Made by a program: the position numbers and the translations under genes | Assembly: GCF_004011695.2 (NCBI RefSeq) | Contig: NC_082425.1 | Coordinates: 930,001-994,000, forward strand | Length of the DNA: 64,000 nt | Source of the DNA: Ascochyta rabiei | Taxonomy: Eukaryota > Ascomycota > Dothideomycetes > Pleosporales > Didymellaceae | Direction of reading: 5' to 3' | Notes under the pieces: model-generated | What the model was told of the DNA's origin: nothing | What the model saw: only the letters and a program-made list of their open reading frames with translations | Databases searched by the model: none | Shown: in pieces, positions 1 to 10,796 of the stretch | Layout of the letters: each line of letters starts with the position of its first letter | Numbering within the stretch: the first letter of the stretch is position 1

Positions 1-928
1 AAAGGCACAGCTTTCTGCACTTGTATAGCGACATGATTACCTTGAAATCTGAAAGAGAAAGCGAATTGATACAAACCCGATAGCTGGAGAAAGGTAAAGC
101 CGATAATTGCAAACTTGATGAGGTTCGCGGTTCTGAAGCACGCAATGCCCCACACATATGGTGTTGCGACATCACAAAGCACGTTGCGTAAACTCCGCCG
201 TCGTAGGGAAAACCTGTGAGAGCAAGTGCGGGAGGATGAAGAGGCTTAAACTCTGCCCAAGAGCTAAGGCACGTCCGAATATCACCCAGCAAGACTGTCT
301 CCGCGATTCGAAGATGATGTACCGGTATCAGGGTCTCAACAGGGCCGTATCGTCCGGCTACTCTTTGCCGAACATCTTTACATGTCGAAGGACACCAGAT
401 GTATACCAAGGAGCCTAATTCAAGCAGTGGACGGGTCCCATGAAGTTAAGAGTGCCTTGAAAATCTATTCCAGGTCTCGTTAGCTGTGAGTCTCGCTGTT
501 GAACCACAACCAACAACCGGCTTTTCAAACTCGATAGTTCCCTTTGGATTCTACATCAATCAGACCCACAACAGCAATCGTGTAGACGCGGGAACTACGG
601 GTACCATGTTTGGATGACACGTGGAAGAACGCTGGGCTAGAGTTCGTGAGGATGTCTTGATTTGTGACTGAATGAACATTAACTATTTTGCTGGTTGCTT
701 GGATTTGCTCGTGATCAAGCCTGTGGATTTGATGCTACAGTGTCTTGTGATCATGTTGCTCAGTCAAGTCTTCTGTTACCGCGTGAACTTCTCCTGAACC
801 CGAATCCATGCTGCTCCTTCACTCTTCAAAACACGAACTGCAAACTAGAGGCTCTTTGTTAACGCTAATAGGAAACTTGGAGTGCTTGATCAAAGCACAG
901 GCGATGTTCCAATATCAGTTACAACACA
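1..928. other. Intergenic, no supported gene
   Basis: No recognisable coding sequence. The longest open stretch (158-418, +, 86 codons) has no domain, signal peptide or splice context I can support. This is the region downstream of the peroxidase gene on the minus strand. Confidence 0.5.
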
Positions 929-2554
929 TCAAGAAGGGTAAGGAACAGGCACCGGGTAAGGATTACCAGCTACGGTACCCGCCTTGGGGCTGTTCAAGCA
1001 GAAAGGTATCTTCTGCGAGTTCATACCACCGTAGGTGTTGGTGCCAGCCGCACACTGGTCAAGACCGTTCTGCATCCTGTTCAGTGTGCAAGGACTCGGC
1101 TTCGGATAGCCAGGAAAAGTCGTCGCGATAGCCTGCGAAGGAGGTGCACCAGTCGGTGTCGGACAACCAAAAGAGCCAAAGGCAGCATTGACAGCTTTGA
1201 CCGCTCCGATGATACTATTAAGGACATTGCCAAATTCAGAGATGAAGTTGCCGTACACGGCCTGCTGAATGGCGCATGCAACACCTTTGCGAGTTGTCCC
1301 ACCGAAGGTGCCCTTGCCACCGAAGTCGGAGAGACCATAGCCGCCCTTGAAGGAGTTGCCAGAACCGGTGTTAGCACCGAAGAGAATGGGGTTCTTCATC
1401 TGCGCAGCGGCACCTGTGTAGAGGGTGATGATACCGTCGATACCTTCGGACAGGAGCATGGGGTATGCACGGCGGTACCAGCCCTGGGAAGGGATCTGCT
1501 CAGGTACGTATGACTTGAAGGAACCATCATCGTTGAACGAGGCGCCCAGGAAGGATGCAATGGATGCTTCGTTGGCAACACCGCCAGCGCCAATCGTACC
1601 ATTCGAGAAGAAACCAGGAATGAAGTAAGTAGCGCCAATCGCTAGCGCGGCCTGAGGAGGGAAGAAGTAGAAGTAAGGGTTCTTGCTGCGGGAGTTCTGA
1701 TATTGATTCGCGAAGTGGCTGGTTACAGCTTTGACGTTGTATTGGCCGCCTCCAACTTCCATCGCCTGGTTCTTCAGATCCATGAATATGTCAGGGTTAA
1801 GGTTGTGGTTGTCACCATTGCAGAGGTAGAAGTCGCATCTATCAAGCCATTAGCAAGGTAAACTGTGCGCAGCATGGATGGTCTCTACTAACCTTGTGCC
1901 AGAAGCATCTCCCTCCTTGAACCTCAAATGGCCACTCAAGCCTGTCTCTGTACCAAGTGCCGCACCGAGAGGGCCCAGCGAGTTTGTACGAGCGTCTGCA
2001 CCACCAATGGAGTATGTCATGCTGGGGATATCACCAGCGAAAATAAGCGAGCCACCGGCAAGGAAAGCCGTAAGATCGGCGCCCATGTTGAAAAGCTGAG
2101 CGCTAGCTATGATGGTCTGCGCGACTGTGACTATGCCAGTGCGGGGGATGTAGCCGTGATTAGCAAGAGTGTTGAGACCTGGGCAAGCTCCTCGTTGATC
2201 GGTGGGCTTGGGGTCCTGGTAAGGGTATGCTGCCTCAGGAAACTTCTTCAGTCCTGCAACTGTAGACGGGAAGAAGTCGCCCATGGGGTGAGGCCTGCAG
2301 TTTGTGCTTTGTCTCTTGTCGAGGCCGATAGCTGCATCTTCGCATTCTTCTGTCGCATTGTGGTTGGCGAAGAAGTCATCTCTCTCTTTGACTTGTTTTT
2401 GGTATAGATCGTTGATCAGAGTCGACAGCTCTAGATCTTTTGAGATGATGTCAAGGCCATGCTCGAGACGCTCCTCCTTGAAATCGGAAGATAGCCAAGG
2501 GAAGGCAAAGGTACTGGATCCTAGGAAGGTAGAGAGAACAAGAACGGACTTCAT
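929..2554 (-). CDS. Secreted heme-thiolate peroxidase (chloroperoxidase/peroxygenase family)
   Basis: Two exons, 2554-1893 and 1838-929, with a 54-bp intron (GTTAGT...TAG); 523 residues. Residues 1-17 form a signal peptide (MKSVLVLSTFLGSSTFA), so the enzyme is probably secreted. The short motif ACPGLNTLANHGYIPR near residue 125 matches the proximal heme-cysteine site of the Peroxidase_2 family (chloroperoxidase, unspecific peroxygenase). A later segment, EGDASGTRCDFYLCNGDNHN, spans the splice junction in correct frame and resembles the distal-site region of the family. Family members use a cysteine-ligated heme and peroxide to halogenate or oxygenate organic substrates. The protein is longer than most members (about 250-430 residues), with a Pro-rich C-terminus (PYPVPVPYPS). 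The substrate cannot be read from sequence. Confidence 0.85.
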
Positions 2555-4236
2555 ACTGATTCGCTTAACAGAAAAAAAGCGTGAGTATGCCGTTTCAATT
2601 GCTTCTCAGGAGCATTTTAACGCATTGTTCGAATAGTAAGGAGATATGACACTGAAGCGCCGCTTACGGAGGCATCATCAGACAGACGTCACTTCTGTGG
2701 TAACAACCTTGTGATCATCTTGAGCGCTCCGTATTTCAATAGCGCGAGGAGGCGTTAGGTGCAGAAAACGGGCTTATTAGTCGCAGTTCGAGAAGAAGCG
2801 AGTGCAAACTTAGCAAGTCATGTTTGACAGGCCTGGCGGGCATCTCTGTAACCACTTAGTGCCCGGTTTCAGGCGAAGTATTGTTCATCTTCGAGCTTGG
2901 TGACCAAAAAGCTCAACCATTTTAGTCCATGGTGGGTGCTTTGAGAAATTGCTGGGCTGTAATTACGAAGGGACAAGCGTTGACGCCACGACGTTGCCAG
3001 CTCAACGTCCGTTATTCTAGGGTCATAGTGGATGGCGCCGCTCTTCGTTGCGATCCACTCTACAGACCACCACCTCGCCTGCCTCGTAGTGCGGACGAGC
3101 CGTCTGTCGACCACTGAATCCAGCTATCTGGAGCGGATGATCAGCCACTTTGTGTATGCTTTCCTGGGATTGTGTAGCAAGCGATACTACTCCATTGGTC
3201 AAAGGACACGGCCCAGGAGCATGGGTACCGGTATCAACCTTTGCGGTAATCGAAAGATCGAGTTTGGCTCCACATGGCAGATACCAATGTCAGTAGGGCC
3301 CAAATCCGGATTGTTCGAGTGGCGGTGAAGCAGAAGATCGTCTGAAGTAGCCGCTATCGTCATGAGGCTTGAAGATACCCCTAGACTCCGCGGGCTGGCC
3401 ACAGCTGTTACTCAACCGCTGGAGCAGAGTGATGACGTTGGGTAAATGTTTCAGCTGGCAAAACGGCGACGTGGCCCAGACCTGCAAATTGCTACTCTCT
3501 TTCCAACATTCTTTGGCTTCCGGCGGCGTTTCAAGACCTCGACTCTGCGCATCCTACGATCTTGGTTAATCACGTGGTTTACTACTTACTCTGATTGCCT
3601 GTTCAATTTCTAGGTTTCTACGCCCAAAAGTTCAAGAATTCGACATCGCGGGAGAGTGGTACATGTCAGTCTTTCCCCCGCTTTCGCGTTCCGTCAGATC
3701 AGCAGACGAGGCCCCCAAGGCGTTCTCTTCGCAGCCTTTTATAGGGTTCGAGGCTGTGCAAAGCTACGTAAAAACCACGGCTAGCCACATTGGATCCAGC
3801 TCGACAATACCAACCTGTATGTTGTTGATATGTAGAGTTTGCAGGCTCGAAGGTACACCATAGAATACGCTATTGACATTGAAGTCATGTCATGCAGTAT
3901 TCAGCTCTGGGCATATGACAAGCTTGCTAATACTGAGCTACACAACACTGAAGTCCGCAATCGACCGCCACATCATCAAGTGTCGATCTACAAACTGCGC
4001 CTCGACCTTGTTTCACTATAAGCGTACTGCCAGGCGGAATTGTACTGGCGCAGCCTACAAGCCCAGCAAATCCATACCTGAAAGCAAACAAGACGGTAGC
4101 GAAACAGACTTTGCTAGTGTATGGCAGTGCAAAAGATCAGAAACAATCAACGTAGAGCAACGCAACCTACTGTGCCCGCGCAGATAAGAACTCACAGAAC
4201 GCCACACCAGAAGCTGTGCACACCCATCTCCCCAAC
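2555..4236. other. Intergenic, 1.7 kb
   Basis: Divergent promoter space between the secreted peroxidase (-) and the small membrane protein (+). Open frames here (for example 3032-3328 and 3873-4187) have no domain and overlap one another on both strands, so I treat them as chance. No clear TATA element or repeat was seen. Confidence 0.45.
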
Positions 4237-4912
4237 ATGCCACTCTCCAAACCCCAAGACCCCCGCTGGCACGGCCCCCAGAGCAAATACCCAACCATCA
4301 ACCTCCTCAAAACCACATTCCTGATCCCCTTCACGATCCTGATAATCGTCGAGACCACCCTGCACCGCATTTGGTACAACGCGTACTACAGCACCGTCGA
4401 ATACGACAGCTCCGAGACCATGTAAGTCACCCTCTCCTGCCGTCACCCACCACCACTGACCCAACAACCCCCCCAGCGCATACTTCTTCCTCCGCCTCGG
4501 TCTCTCTCTAATCCCCGACTTCCTCAGCGCCATCTCCACACCGGTGCTACTTTCACGCAACGCACTGCACCCAGTCTACGCGCTGACGCAGGCCGTGGTG
4601 CTGTGCAGTCTCTACATATGCAGTCTGATATTAAACGTGTTGCTGGTTGGGGTGCAGGAGTTGGATATGGATAATGTGCAGGCTTGGTATAGGTTGTGCT
4701 ATGCTGAGATGGGGATGCAGGGTGTGTTGGTTTTGCTTTGGGGGGCGCTGGTCGGGTGGGGGGCTGTTGCTGTGCATGCGTGGAGGTGGGGGAAGGTGGT
4801 GGGAAAGATGGAGGGGGATGGGGAGGAGTTGGAGGGATTCAAGAGGGAGAGGAGGGACAGTGCGGGTGTTGATGGTGAGGCGTCGGTCAAGAGTTGTAGG
4901 GTGTTTGTTTGA
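4237..4912 (+). CDS. Small membrane protein with four predicted helices, unknown function
   Basis: Two exons, 4237-4421 and 4477-4912, with a 55-bp intron (GTAAGT...CCCCAG); 206 residues. I chose the ATG that begins MPLSKPQDPRW, since an upstream in-frame GTG is not a likely fungal start. Four hydrophobic stretches follow: around LLKTTFLIPFTILIIVETTL, YFFLRLGLSLIPDFLSAI, VYALTQAVVLCSLYICSLIL and GVLVLLWGALVGWGAVAVHA. The tail is charged and glutamate-rich and probably cytoplasmic. I do not recognise the family. The second half of exon 2 is G-rich, using GGG and GTG codons heavily, unlike the first exon. The splice keeps one frame and the hydrophobic pattern continues across it, which supports a real gene. 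Confidence 0.65.
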
Positions 4913-5168
4913 GGGGTATGTGGTGACTTTGTGAGTGCTAGAAATGGCGAGATAGACTGACGCTGCTCATCAGTCTCACAAGAGGTAATGTGTAATGTGT
5001 AATATGATATTTAACGCCCGTAAGACAATATTTCGCAGGATTTACTGGTGCTGCTAAACACGCATCTTTAACACCCAAGCTAGGCCTGCGGAGGTGTCAG
5101 CTCGCATCGGCCTACTAATCGTCTAATGATAGACCATGTACCAGTAGAGGAAGGATAAGAAAACTCTA

Positions 5169-6825
5169 CTAAAAGAGACGATCCAACCCGTTTTCGACAA
5201 TGTTCTGGAACTCAACGCGACGCCTGCCAGCGACACTCTTCCTGTAGGGCTTCGCATCAGCGGCGATATAGTGAAGCTTGACCTTGATGGCAGCACTGAG
5301 ACCAAGGAATCCTGTGAGAACATCGTTCATCAAGTCAACGCTCTCATCGTCCTGAGCAGAATCGTGCCAGTGGATGACCACATCGCAGAGGTTCGGCGCC
5401 TGAGCAAGGATGCCGACGACGAAGGCAGCTCGCTGGCGAAGAAGGGCTGGAAAGATGGCATCTGCGCAGCCAGCTTGGTCGGATCGGAGCCAGGCGGTGT
5501 CCCAGACGAACGTGATTTCGGCTTTGCGGATGTCCTCCATGGGGGAAAACGCAGCTTCTGTAATCTGGCTGAAGGCTTCTTCAAAGAAGCTGGTATGTGC
5601 AAAGCTTCCTGTAGCCTCGATGCAGAAAATAGCAACATCATAGAACCAGCTTTTAGCTTCATTGTTGAGCTGCTTACAGGCGAGGAGAAGCTCTACGGGG
5701 GGTGGGCAGTGGGTTATCTGCATGAACTATCGTGAACGCACCGGGTTAGCATTTTTCTCTCATGATCATGTCTTGGAGACACACCTTGGGAATGTGACGC
5801 CATTTTCTATGTGCAGTAATGATAGGTGCTGGCGAAGGAGTTCGCGCTGCTCCTGCAGCAGTATCATCATGGTCCTCGTCCATCTCTTCATCACTCTCAC
5901 CATCATTAGCGTTGTTGCCATCTTCGTCGTCGCTTTCCTGGTCAATATTTTCATCATCCTCTTGACCATCTCCCTTCTCTCCAACGTTTTCATTCTCCTG
6001 AATGTCTTCGTCTTCAGCAGCACCATCTACGGGCCCAAGTTGAGGATCGTTATGATCGTCCGTGTGTGTATCAGCGTCTCCGCCTTCAGCGTTTTCTTGA
6101 TCGTGCATTTGCAGTATATCTGGAACAGAAGCAGTAGCTGCAGTTGTTGGAGCTTGCGCTGTGGTCGTCGCGGAACTGTTCGCTGCATCCATCAACACTG
6201 AAGGGTCGGATTCTGTCTCAGCCAACGGCTGATCTGAGACCGCAAATGCAGAGTCTTGAGCTGCAATTGTCGACCCGGTGCTCTTCGATGACACAGCAGG
6301 AGCTTGAGAAGTGCTCACTGTGGTCTGTTGCGAGCTTGTGAGAGCAGGAGCTGCGGGCGCATGGGTGTTGAACAGAGCTGCGGGCGCTGGAGTCATGTGC
6401 GCAACAGTGCTGTCATTCTCTGCGTCCTGGTCTTCAGCTTCGTCGCCATCCTCGCTGGCTGCTTCTTCATCGAGGTCTTCGCCATCTTCTTGGTCTTCAT
6501 CCTCGTCACTATCTCCCTCGTCCTCAGTACCCTCTTCAGCATCGCTGTCCTCTTCTCCCTCCTCATCGTCCTCACCACTACCATCTCCCTCCTCATACTC
6601 TTCCTCATGATCGTACTGATCTCCGTCAAACACAATCACCGGTGCTGCCCCGCTAGGATTCTGCGCCACCAGCTGCGCAGTCTTCTCCTTGACCTCCTTT
6701 TTCTCGAACCAGTAGCGTAAGAGCTTCTCCGGCTGCGTGTCGCGCCGGGCAACGTATTGGAAGATCCGGTACCGCAACTCGAGTGGGATGTTCATGAGCG
6801 TGAGAGGATATTTGTCGGACGCCAT
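5169..6825 (-). CDS. F-box-like protein with a very large acidic insertion
   Basis: Two exons, 6825-5785 and 5717-5169 (donor CCCAAG|GTGTGT; acceptor ATGCAG, with a second in-frame acceptor GATAG 9 bp upstream); 529 residues. I chose the ATG of MASDKYP because it lies just before the F-box-like segment LTLMNIPLELRYRIFQYVAR. The segment PPVELLLACKQLNNEAKSWF after the intron resembles the second conserved block of fungal F-box-like proteins (ACKQ...EA). Between them lie about 300 residues rich in Glu and Asp, with Ser/Thr/Ala/Pro stretches between acidic runs. F-box-like proteins may act as SCF ubiquitin-ligase adaptors, but many fungal members are uncharacterised. The acidic block could bind histones or other basic partners; that is inference. 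Confidence 0.65.
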
Positions 6826-7310
6826 AGCTGCGGTGAGGTGTTGCAGTTGAGGCGATTGCGGTGGTATGGTTATGAAGTGTAATGATTCGACGCGTAAAGT
6901 AAAATCGGTCGATTTGCAGCGCGGGAGCATGGCGGAGAGGGTTCGAGGTGGTTATTTGTGTAGGCGCAAGAGCGCTTGTCGTCACGTGGGTGGGTCCAGT
7001 CTTTAGGTGAAGTGAGAGCCTTGGTGCCCTGCTGCCTGAAGAAGGCACTTTGTGGGGCAGCCTTGTGCGACAAACGATGCAGCCACGCATCGGTGAGAGC
7101 GTTGGACAGCGTTCTCGCGCGAAAGACATTGAAGTTCAAGGACGACGCAGTTGCGTGATACCAAAGTTGTGAAGTTGGGTCGCGCCCGCTACCACATTAT
7201 GGGACTCACTACGGGAAGTTATGCAAGTATCGACGCAGGCGCCCCGCCCTGATATAAGCAGCTTGATTCGTACAATCGTATATACATGTCTAGCCGGCCA
7301 CCACAGTCTA
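6826..7310. other. Intergenic spacer
   Basis: Upstream region of the acidic F-box-like gene (-) and downstream region of thymidylate synthase (-). Minus-strand open frames at 6653-7139 extend into it but overlap the F-box-like coding region in other frames and show no family signature. Confidence 0.4.
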
Positions 7311-8357
7311 TCATACACTCATCTTCATCGCAATTGCACCATGCGGCTTGTATCCAAGGACCTCAAGCTCTTCGGCCTTCCATCCATCAATGCTACCGCC
7401 AGGCTCTCGGTTGATCTTCAGTGTAGGAAAGTCGCGTGGCTCCCGCTCTACTTGCACCTTGACTGCGTCGACGTGATCGCAGTACACATGTGCGTCGCCC
7501 ATGGTATGTGTAAAGGTTCCCGGTGTGAGATCGCAGACATGCGCCAGCATGTGCGTTAGCAGAGCGTATGATGCGATGTTAAAGGGCACGCCGAGTCCCA
7601 TATCGCAAGAGCGCTGGTACAGTAGCGAATGCAGCACACCCCTCGGCCTTTCTGTCTCGCCCTCCTTCTGCCTGGGGAACGAAACGTAGAACTGTGCAAA
7701 CATATGACAAGGAGGAAGAGCCATCTTCCTCAAATCCGCCGGGTTCCATGCGCTCAGAATGATTCTTCGATCGTACGGTCGATTCTTCAACTTATCGATA
7801 ACCTCTGCCAACTGGTCCACGCCTTGCCCTGTGTAGTCTGCATCGTGCCCCTTGTATTCTGCACCGAAATGCCGCCATTGGAAGCCGTACACAGGCCCAA
7901 GGTCTCCCTCTTCGTGGTGTGACAAGCCGACGCTGTCGAGGTAGGTGCGCGAACCGTTGCCGTCCCAGATCTTGATGCCAGCTTCTTGCAGGGACTTGTA
8001 GTGTGTGGAGCCAGCAACGAACCAGAGAAGTTCGCCGATTACGGCGCGCAGAAACACGCGTTTGGTCGTGAGGAGGGGTAAGATGAGCTCTGGTGGTGCG
8101 GTGGGGTCTGACGATGGGCGAGACAGATTGAACTTCATTTGCGCTGGGGCAAAGATGGAGTATGTGCCTGTCCCTGTGCGATCCGGCCGGTGCTCGCCAT
8201 GGTCGAGAATATCGCGAATCAGGTTCAGGTACTGGTATTCCTCATGAGAGGGGTCGACCTTCGTTGTACCACTAGCTGGTGTGCCGTTTTTGACAACTTT
8301 CTGAACGTCTGAAGAGGAAGTGGCTGAGATGACAGGCTCAAGCACCGAAGGGGCCAT
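7311..8357 (-). CDS. Thymidylate synthase
   Basis: Single exon, 348 residues. It converts dUMP to dTMP using 5,10-methylenetetrahydrofolate, the only de novo route to thymidylate. Visible signatures: [11 protein letters not shown] near the N-terminus (phosphate-binding Arg loop), [16 protein letters not shown], the active-site cysteine in [32 protein letters not shown], and the C-terminal end AIAMKMSV with the usual terminal Val. The chosen start, MAPSVLEP, gives about 45 extra residues before the conserved core. A further in-frame extension to 8759 exists but reads through the divergent neighbour and has no family similarity. The start lies 197 bp from the start of the plus-strand augmin-like gene, so the two probably share a promoter. 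Strong call. Confidence 0.97.
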   Translation of the reverse strand: MAPSVLEPVISATSSSDVQKVVKNGTPASGTTKVDPSHEEYQYLNLIRDILDHGEHRPDRTGTGTYSIFAPAQMKFNLSRPSSDPTAPPELILPLLTTKRVFLRAVIGELLWFVAGSTHYKSLQEAGIKIWDGNGSRTYLDSVGLSHHEEGDLGPVYGFQWRHFGAEYKGHDADYTGQGVDQLAEVIDKLKNRPYDRRIILSAWNPADLRKMALPPCHMFAQFYVSFPRQKEGETERPRGVLHSLLYQRSCDMGLGVPFNIASYALLTHMLAHVCDLTPGTFTHTMGDAHVYCDHVDAVKVQVEREPRDFPTLKINREPGGSIDGWKAEELEVLGYKPHGAIAMKMSV

Positions 8358-8554
8358 CTTGTCTAGTTCTATGAGGTCTGCGAATGTGACTGAAGCATGA
8401 GGACTGCTAGATTGAATCGTCGCGAAACGCGTCAGGGTCCAGCAAGCGCGACTGCGCGAATGGTCTTCGCAGCCGCCCAGACAAAGTGGGTCTAACCGCA
8501 TCAGCTTCACCGCAAAACAACCGGGTATCAATAATCCAAGTGACTGAGTTGACC
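8358..8554. promoter_or_regulatory. Short shared promoter between thymidylate synthase and HAUS3-like gene
   Basis: Only 197 bp separate two divergent start codons. Any promoter must lie here or within the 5' coding regions. Pairing an S-phase enzyme with a probable spindle component suggests shared cell-cycle timing, but this is inference; I saw no exact MCB (ACGCGT) box in the spacer. Confidence 0.5.
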
Positions 8555-10215
8555 ATGTCACAAGAGCAGGCCGCCCACCACTTGCTGAACGTCTTAGAAG
8601 AGAGAGGGCTTGACGTAGACCTCGACAAGATCCTCTTGGGCTTCGAAGATGAAGACACCCAAAGAGAAGCTGCGGCGTGGGTGCATGAATACCTGAATGA
8701 GGAGACACTGTTGACGAAAGAAGAGCTGGAGCTGTAGGTATATTCATCAAGACTTCCATTCAGGGCTTATGTGTCGCAGATATCAGACGTTAAAGCGGAA
8801 GGGTCTGTCACACCAATATGAGAGCGAGGGTGAACCGGCCCGCCCATTTCTTGATCACGAGATCGCGTCTGCAATCGAATCGTTGCAAAGCTCAACTACC
8901 GCCATCGAGGAACAGTGTAAGGTCCTCGAAGCGCAACGAGATGCCTTGATGAGGTTGAAAGCGCTCGAGAAGCCCAATCTGGACGTTGAGCACGCCCGTA
9001 ACGAAAGGAAGAGGCGAGAGGGGCAAGAGAAGACACGGCTGGACGTGGCAGTGGACGACGTTTCAACCATCATCACCGAACAGTTGACGGATGCACAGCG
9101 AGACATGGAATCGGAGAAGTCAGCACTAAAGAGCTATGTTGCTGAACGTCTTACCTCTGATGACCAGATTCTGAGCCGGCTCCCGAACATCGTCTCTACC
9201 ATCGTCTCGGAACCCGGGGTCAGTGAGGACGAGAAATCTGTAGAGCAGTGGTGCAAGGCTATCATCTCCTTTCGAACAGCCGAGATCAAGGCCCGAGTCG
9301 ACACTGTGTATTTGACGTCTTTGTCTGAAGACACCAATCGCAGTGCGTCACACGAGTCAGAAGCCGAGCTACAGGGGTGCAAGGAAGCATTGCAGGCTGA
9401 GCTAGAGGAACTCCATGCTGAAGTTGTCTCAGTCGCTGAGATGGTCGTCGAACATGAGCTACGAAAGCCGATGGTCGAGGTCAAAGAACGCAAAGAGAAG
9501 GAGCGAACGCTTGCACAGACAGCCTGGCTGAACTATGTATGGCTCTACGTGCCTGCCTTTGGTCACCATTCACTGACAACCCCAGGTTCTCTCCACGCTT
9601 GACTACATGGGCAAGCGTCTGGACATAGTCAGCGCATCGTCCGCGGATGCCGACGAATTCCAACAAGCCATTGCACACATCAGTAAAGCGGCCTCGAAAC
9701 GGATGCCAGATGTGCACGCTCCACGGCCAACGCCAATCAAGAGACGAACATCATCCGTGCCTCTGTCAGCTTTTACGCCAATGACCAAGCTCAAGCCGAC
9801 GCCGTCCCTCGACCTGCCAGCGGCACTTCAGGATGCACTCCGCAAAGCTGGAATATCTTTCCATCACGACAGTCTCGAGGCACTCCAGGACGCACTTATC
9901 CTGGCACGAGCTGAGCGAGAGAAGAAGGCTGCGGAGCACTTCCAAGCTACCGCTACGACGACGCACGAACAAGTTGCTGAACGATTGAGCAAGGCGGACT
10001 GCGACCTCAGGATCATCATGGACGTCCTGTATGCGCATACGCCGTTCCAGCAGGTCAGCCTTTGCGATGCCAGACGGGAGGCTCAGTTGAAGGCTGCAGA
10101 GAGGGAGCTCGACGACAGGGACCGCGAGTTGCTAGAAGCCGAGGGCAATGAGCTCAGCCTGAGCGATCCCAAGGTCAGGGCCTTTGTTGCAAAGTATGGG
10201 AGACAGGGGAGATGA
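8555..10215 (+). CDS. Coiled-coil protein, probable HAUS augmin-like complex subunit 3
   Basis: Three exons, 8555-8733, 8780-9536 and 9586-10215, with introns of 46 and 49 bp; 521 residues. The N-terminal segment (residues about 25-75) runs [19 protein letters not shown] followed by YQTLKRKGL. It resembles the HAUS3/Augmin-3 N-terminus, in which a W-F...NE..L...EL.. pattern is followed by a short L..G. step. The rest is mostly heptad-like coiled coil (for example around [13 protein letters not shown] and [22 protein letters not shown]). Augmin recruits gamma-tubulin to existing microtubules in the spindle; Aspergillus-type fungi have it but budding yeast does not. The first splice is needed to keep the match, which supports the model. 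Other coiled-coil families cannot be excluded. Confidence 0.5.
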
Positions 10216-10796
10216 TGTGCTGGTGGTGGTGGTGAGCTAGTGGGCCGGGTGCTGGGGTAACCCGAGCCGTAAAAGTGGAGCCAGGGCTGCTAGCTCGGTT
10301 GGTGTGTTGTTCGAGCTGTCAACACAGCAGTGCTTGATAGAGGGTAACGTAGAGCAGGCTGGTTGCGAATCAAGCAGCAAGCAGCAACGCATGGAAACAT
10401 GGAAGCCCGTATCTACCATTTCCACATGCAGGTCGAAAACCTGCTGGGACTCTGGAGCCGCCTCGGACGGGTCGTATGGAGGATAGCTCTCGTGCTTCTC
10501 GCGTTGTGATAGGCCAGTGTCATGCAGGTCATCCTGGACCGTCCCCAGCCATCTTCCAAGCAAAACACAGGAGCAGCCGAGGAGACAACAACACCCTCCG
10601 CACCTTGCCCCAGACCAGACGTGCACGGGATGCACCCGCAAGGCCTCTGCAGCTCTCGAGGCAATTCCACGATCCATTGACCGCTTGACCCTGATACCCT
10701 GATACCCTGGATTGTCTTGACACCCCTGCTTTCACCGCTACCACCGCTACCACCGCGACCCTACCCGCCCGCTCCAGCACCCACCTCCTCACCGCC
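10216..10796. other. Intergenic spacer
   Basis: Downstream of the HAUS3-like gene and upstream of the charged repeat protein. Just before the next start (about 10734-10790) lies a CCACCGCTACCACCG-type pyrimidine-rich leader. No gene supported. Confidence 0.45.

Noticed and set aside
5746..6720. Plus-strand open frames opposite the acidic F-box-like gene, reading as hydrophobic membrane-like proteins
   Set aside because: They are complements of GAA/GAG/GAT codons, which read as Phe/Leu/Ile/Val, and mirror the acidic run.
8358..8759. In-frame 134-codon N-terminal extension of thymidylate synthase
   Set aside because: It overlaps the divergent HAUS3-like coding exon and has no family similarity; the ATG at 8357 gives a normal enzyme.
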